Positions 60,951 through 64,000 of a stretch of 64,000 nucleotides of DNA are shown here, piece after piece (within the stretch, counting starts at the first letter, position 1; each line of letters starts with the position of its first letter). Below the pieces are notes generated by a model that was given only the letters and a program-made list of their open reading frames with translations, made no database searches and was not told the DNA's origin. Source of the stretch: Nocardioides jiangsuensis (GTDB taxonomy: Bacteria; Actinomycetota; Actinomycetes; Propionibacteriales; Nocardioidaceae); NCBI RefSeq assembly GCF_019679455.1, contig NZ_JAIEZQ010000003.1, forward strand, positions 553,364 through 617,363, in the 5' to 3' direction. The position numbers and the translations under genes are program-made.

Positions 60951-63931
60951 GGGGCAGCCGGGTCAGCACGGCCACCGGGACGCTGGCACGGATGGGGTTC
61001 GAGGACGCCGAGGGCGCCGCGGCGGTCCTGGGCAAGCTCGGGGACGCGGCCGACTCGCTGGTCCACCTGCTCGCGGTCACCGCCGACCCGGACCAGGCGA
61101 CCCGCTACCTCGCGGAGCTCACCGAGCGGGCCGACGACGGCACGGAGCTGCTCGAGGACCTGATCGACGACGAGGGCTTCGCGATGCGGCTGCTGCTCGT
61201 GCTCGGCGCGAGCTCGGCCCTCGGCGACCACCTGCTGCACCACCCCGAGCAGTGGCGGGAGCTGACCAGCCCGGACCTCGGGTCGACCCGGCCGCCGGCG
61301 TTCGCGCTGCGCGCCGACCTGCTCCGGGCAGTGGGGGCCGACCCGGCCAGCGCCACTCCGGTCTCGGACATGGACGACACCGCCGCCGTCGACGCGCTGC
61401 GCGTGGAGTACCGGCGGCTGCTGCTGCGGCTCGCCTCCCGCGACCTCGCGCACGGCGTGGGCATGGACGACGTCGCCGCCGAGCTGTCCGACCTCGCCGC
61501 GGGGACGCTCGAGGCGGCGCTGGCGGTCGCCCGGGCCCGGGTCGGGGACGCTGCGAGCACCTGCCGGCTCTCGGTGGTCGCGATGGGCAAGTGCGGCGGC
61601 CGCGAGCTCAACTACGTCAGCGACGTGGACGTCATCTTCGTGGCCGAGCCGGCCGACGGCGTCGAGGAGACGCCGGCCATCCGGGCCGCCACCCAGCTCG
61701 CCTCGAACATGATGCGGATCTGCTCCGACCACACCGCCGAGGGCACGATCTGGCCGGTCGACGCGGCGCTTCGGCCGGAGGGCAAGTCGGGGCCGCTGGT
61801 CCGCACCGTCGCCAGCCACCAGGGCTACTACGAGCGGTGGGCCAAGACCTGGGAGTTCCAGGCCCTGCTGAAGGCCCGGCCCGTGGCCGGCGACGCCGCG
61901 CTCGGCCGCGAGTACTGCGAGCGGATCGGGCCGATGGTGTGGTCCGCCGCCGAGCGCGAGGGCTTCGTCACCGACGTGCAGGCGATGCGCCGCCGCGTCC
62001 TCGAGCACATCCCCGCGCAGCACGCGGAGCGGCAGCTCAAGCTCGGTTCGGGCGGGCTGCGCGACGTGGAGTTCGCGGTGCAGCTGCTCCAGCTCGTGCA
62101 CGGCCGGGGCGACGAGAAGGTGCGGTGCCCCGCGACGTTGAGCGCCCTCGCGGAGCTCACCCGGGGCGGGTACGTCGGCCGCGAGGACGGCGCCTCCCTC
62201 GACGCGGCGTACAAGTTCCTGCGCACCCTCGAGCACCGGATCCAGCTCGCGCAGCTGCGGCGGACCCACGTGGTCCCCGACGACGCGGAGTCGCTGCGCC
62301 GGCTAGGGCGCTCGATGGGCTTCCGCCGGCAGCCGATCGCCGAGCTCGACCAGCAGTGGAAGCAGCACCGGCGCGAGGTACGGCGGCTCCACGAGAAGCT
62401 CTTCTACCGGCCCCTGCTCGCGGCGGTCGCGAAGCTGCCCGGCGACGAGGCCCGGCTCACCCCGGAGGCCGCGAAGCAGCGGCTCGCCGCGCTCGGCTAC
62501 GCGGACCCGGTCGGGGCGCTGCGCCACCTCGAGGCGCTGACCAGCGGGGTGTCCCGGTCGGCGGCGATCCAGCGCACCCTGCTGCCGGTGATGCTCGAGT
62601 GGTTCGCCGACGCCCCCGACCCCGACGCGGGTCTGCTCGGCTTCCGGAAGATCTCCGAGGCGCTCGGCTCGACGCACTGGTACCTCCGGCTGCTCCGCGA
62701 CGAGGGGCAGGTGGCCTACCGGATGGCGCTGGTGCTGGCCTCCAGCCGGTACGGCACCGACCTGCTCCAGCGCGCGCCCGAGGGGGTGGCCCTGCTCGGC
62801 AAGGAGAACGGGCTCGTCCCGCTGAGCCGGGAGGCGCTGGAGAAGGAGATGGTCGAGGTCGGCCTGCGGCAGACCGACCCGGTGCAGGCGATCGAGGCGG
62901 TGCGCGCGATCCGGCGCAGGGAGCTGTTCCGGGTCGCGACCGCGGACCTCGTCGGCGAGCTCGACGTGGCCGCGGTCGGCCTCGCCCTGACCGACATCAC
63001 GGTGGCGACGCTGGAGGCCGCGCTCGCGGTCGCCAGCGCCGCGATCGAGGCGGAGCGCCGCGCCCCGCTGCCCACCCGGATGGCGATCGTCGCGATGGGA
63101 CGGTTCGGCGGGCACGAGCTGTCGTACGGCAGCGACGCCGACGTGATGTTCGTGCACGAGCCCCTCGAGGGCGTCGACGGGCACGAGGCGTCGACCGCGG
63201 CGACCCACGTCGCCAACGAGCTGAGGCGGCTGCTCGCGCTGCCGGGCACCGACCCCGCGCTCGACATCGACACCGGGCTGCGCCCCGAGGGCAAGCAGGG
63301 CCCGCTGGTCCGCTCGCTGGACTCCTACGCGGCCTACTACGCCAAGTGGTCCGCGGTCTGGGAGGCCCAGGCGCTGCTGCGGGCCGACGCGCTCGTCGGC
63401 GACCGCGGCCTGCGCGACCGGTTCACCGCGATGGCCGACCCGCTGCGCTTCCCGGCCGACGGGATCACCGACAAGGACGTCCGGGAGGTACGGCGGATCA
63501 AGGCACGCGTCGACTCCGAGCGGCTGCCGCGCGGCGCCGACCCGGCCACCCACCTCAAGCTCGGCCGCGGCGGCCTGGCCGACGTGGAGTGGACCGTCCA
63601 GCTGCTCCAGATGCAGCACGCCGGGAAGATCGAGTCGCTGCGCACCACCCGCACGCTGGACGCGCTGGCCGCCGCGGTCGAGGCGGACCTGCTGCCGGAG
63701 GAGGACGCCGACGCGCTGCGGCAGGCCTGGTCGACGGCGAGCCGGCTGCGCAACGCGATCATGCTCGTGCGCGGACGGCCGTCGGACTCGCTGCCGCGCG
63801 ACCCGCGGGAGAAGGCGGCCGTGGCGCACCTGTGCGGCTACGCGCCGGGGGAGTCCGACGAGCTGGTGAACGACTACCTGCGGATCACCCGCCGGGCACG
63901 GGCCGTGGTCGACCGGGTCTTCTGGGACTGA
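60947..63931 (+). CDS. glnE: Bifunctional glutamine synthetase adenylyltransferase/deadenylase
   Basis: A 994-aa enzyme that adds and removes AMP on glutamine synthetase, matching the 994-aa M. tuberculosis GlnE. Two nucleotidyltransferase halves are visible: GKCGGRELNYVSDVDVIFV (residues about 210-228) and GRFGGHELSYGSDADVMFV (about 720-738), each followed by a regulatory helical domain (LKLGSGGLRDVEF and LKLGRGGLADVEW). GTG at 60947 overlaps the GATase stop. Since the adjacent GS is of the alpha type, the target is probably a GSI-beta enzyme encoded elsewhere. Confidence 0.95.
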   Translation: MRGSRVSTATGTLARMGFEDAEGAAAVLGKLGDAADSLVHLLAVTADPDQATRYLAELTERADDGTELLEDLIDDEGFAMRLLLVLGASSALGDHLLHHPEQWRELTSPDLGSTRPPAFALRADLLRAVGADPASATPVSDMDDTAAVDALRVEYRRLLLRLASRDLAHGVGMDDVAAELSDLAAGTLEAALAVARARVGDAASTCRLSVVAMGKCGGRELNYVSDVDVIFVAEPADGVEETPAIRAATQLASNMMRICSDHTAEGTIWPVDAALRPEGKSGPLVRTVASHQGYYERWAKTWEFQALLKARPVAGDAALGREYCERIGPMVWSAAEREGFVTDVQAMRRRVLEHIPAQHAERQLKLGSGGLRDVEFAVQLLQLVHGRGDEKVRCPATLSALAELTRGGYVGREDGASLDAAYKFLRTLEHRIQLAQLRRTHVVPDDAESLRRLGRSMGFRRQPIAELDQQWKQHRREVRRLHEKLFYRPLLAAVAKLPGDEARLTPEAAKQRLAALGYADPVGALRHLEALTSGVSRSAAIQRTLLPVMLEWFADAPDPDAGLLGFRKISEALGSTHWYLRLLRDEGQVAYRMALVLASSRYGTDLLQRAPEGVALLGKENGLVPLSREALEKEMVEVGLRQTDPVQAIEAVRAIRRRELFRVATADLVGELDVAAVGLALTDITVATLEAALAVASAAIEAERRAPLPTRMAIVAMGRFGGHELSYGSDADVMFVHEPLEGVDGHEASTAATHVANELRRLLALPGTDPALDIDTGLRPEGKQGPLVRSLDSYAAYYAKWSAVWEAQALLRADALVGDRGLRDRFTAMADPLRFPADGITDKDVREVRRIKARVDSERLPRGADPATHLKLGRGGLADVEWTVQLLQMQHAGKIESLRTTRTLDALAAAVEADLLPEEDADALRQAWSTASRLRNAIMLVRGRPSDSLPRDPREKAAVAHLCGYAPGESDELVNDYLRITRRARAVVDRVFWD

Positions 63932-63950
63932 CCGAGCGGCCCACCACTCG

Positions 63951-63988
63951 CGCGTCGCCGCGCCCGGTGAGCCGGACGCGGCGACGCG
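63951..63988 (+). terminator. Hairpin after glnE
   Basis: CGCGTCGCCGCG (63951-63962) pairs with CGCGGCGACGCG (63977-63988) in a 12-bp stem with a 14-base loop. No T-run follows before the window ends. Confidence 0.5.
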
Positions 63989-64000
63989 GCCTAGGTGGCC

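Overview
The window is about 72% GC, densely coded, and uses many GTG and some TTG starts with purine-rich Shine-Dalgarno sites. It is a chromosomal piece of a high-GC actinobacterium. Gene content and style (FasR/PucR regulator next to fabD, DUF3145, DUF3052, 1-Cys AhpE, GSI-alpha glutamine synthetase with GlnE, type A RNase P RNA) suggest Propionibacteriales, most likely a Nocardioides-like organism. No integrase, transposase, phage gene or CRISPR array was seen, and no stretch above 300 bases lacks a gene or RNA.

Layout. 0-6.1 kb: a minus-strand Kdp high-affinity potassium-ATPase operon (27-aa microprotein, kdpF, A, B, C, and kdpD cut by the window edge). 6.2-20.5 kb: mixed small and secreted proteins: a membrane protein with a lysine-repeat tail, an ABM monooxygenase, DUF402, SHOCT and DUF305 proteins, a GAF/PAS/SpoIIE-type phosphatase, a secreted S55 (SpoIVB-like) peptidase, a ferredoxin reductase, GNAT, pirin, DUF3145 and two secreted alpha/beta hydrolases. 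20.5-34.4 kb: core lipid and acetyl-CoA block: accD6-like carboxylase, fabF, acpP, fabH, fabD and the regulator fasR; then a hydrolase, aceE, DUF3052, an acyl-CoA synthetase, ahpE and tRNA-Val. 34.4-45.3 kb: a variable stretch with a potassium channel pair, an Asp-box propeller, excalibur proteins, a secreted HNH nuclease, a Ser/Thr kinase and a two-component system, the last two each accompanied by an acidic low-complexity protein. 45.4-64 kb: nif3, a zinc-ribbon protein, RNase H/phosphatase, yaaA, an RNB nuclease, rnpB, flavohemoglobin, map, panB, nadE, glnA2-like, a GATase and glnE.

From memory of the Mycobacterium tuberculosis map, the core blocks are collinear with the Rv2247 (accD6) to Rv2221c (glnE) region. 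The 34.4-45.3 kb stretch after tRNA-Val looks like a lineage-specific insertion into that backbone.

How the genes work together: AceE produces acetyl-CoA, the AccD6-like subunit carboxylates it, and FabD/FabH/AcpP/FabF use malonyl-CoA under FasR control. The most unusual feature is that FabD carries a C-terminal biotinyl/lipoyl-like domain in which the modified lysine is replaced by arginine. At the right end, glutamine synthetase, a class I GATase and the GS adenylyltransferase form a nitrogen block. Other notable signals are dispersed 22-base tandem repeats at two loci, a run of leaderless promoters, an 11-base-phased putative KdpE operator, a perfect inverted repeat between fasR and fabD, and a RibD-type reductase reduced to an in-frame internal-deletion remnant.
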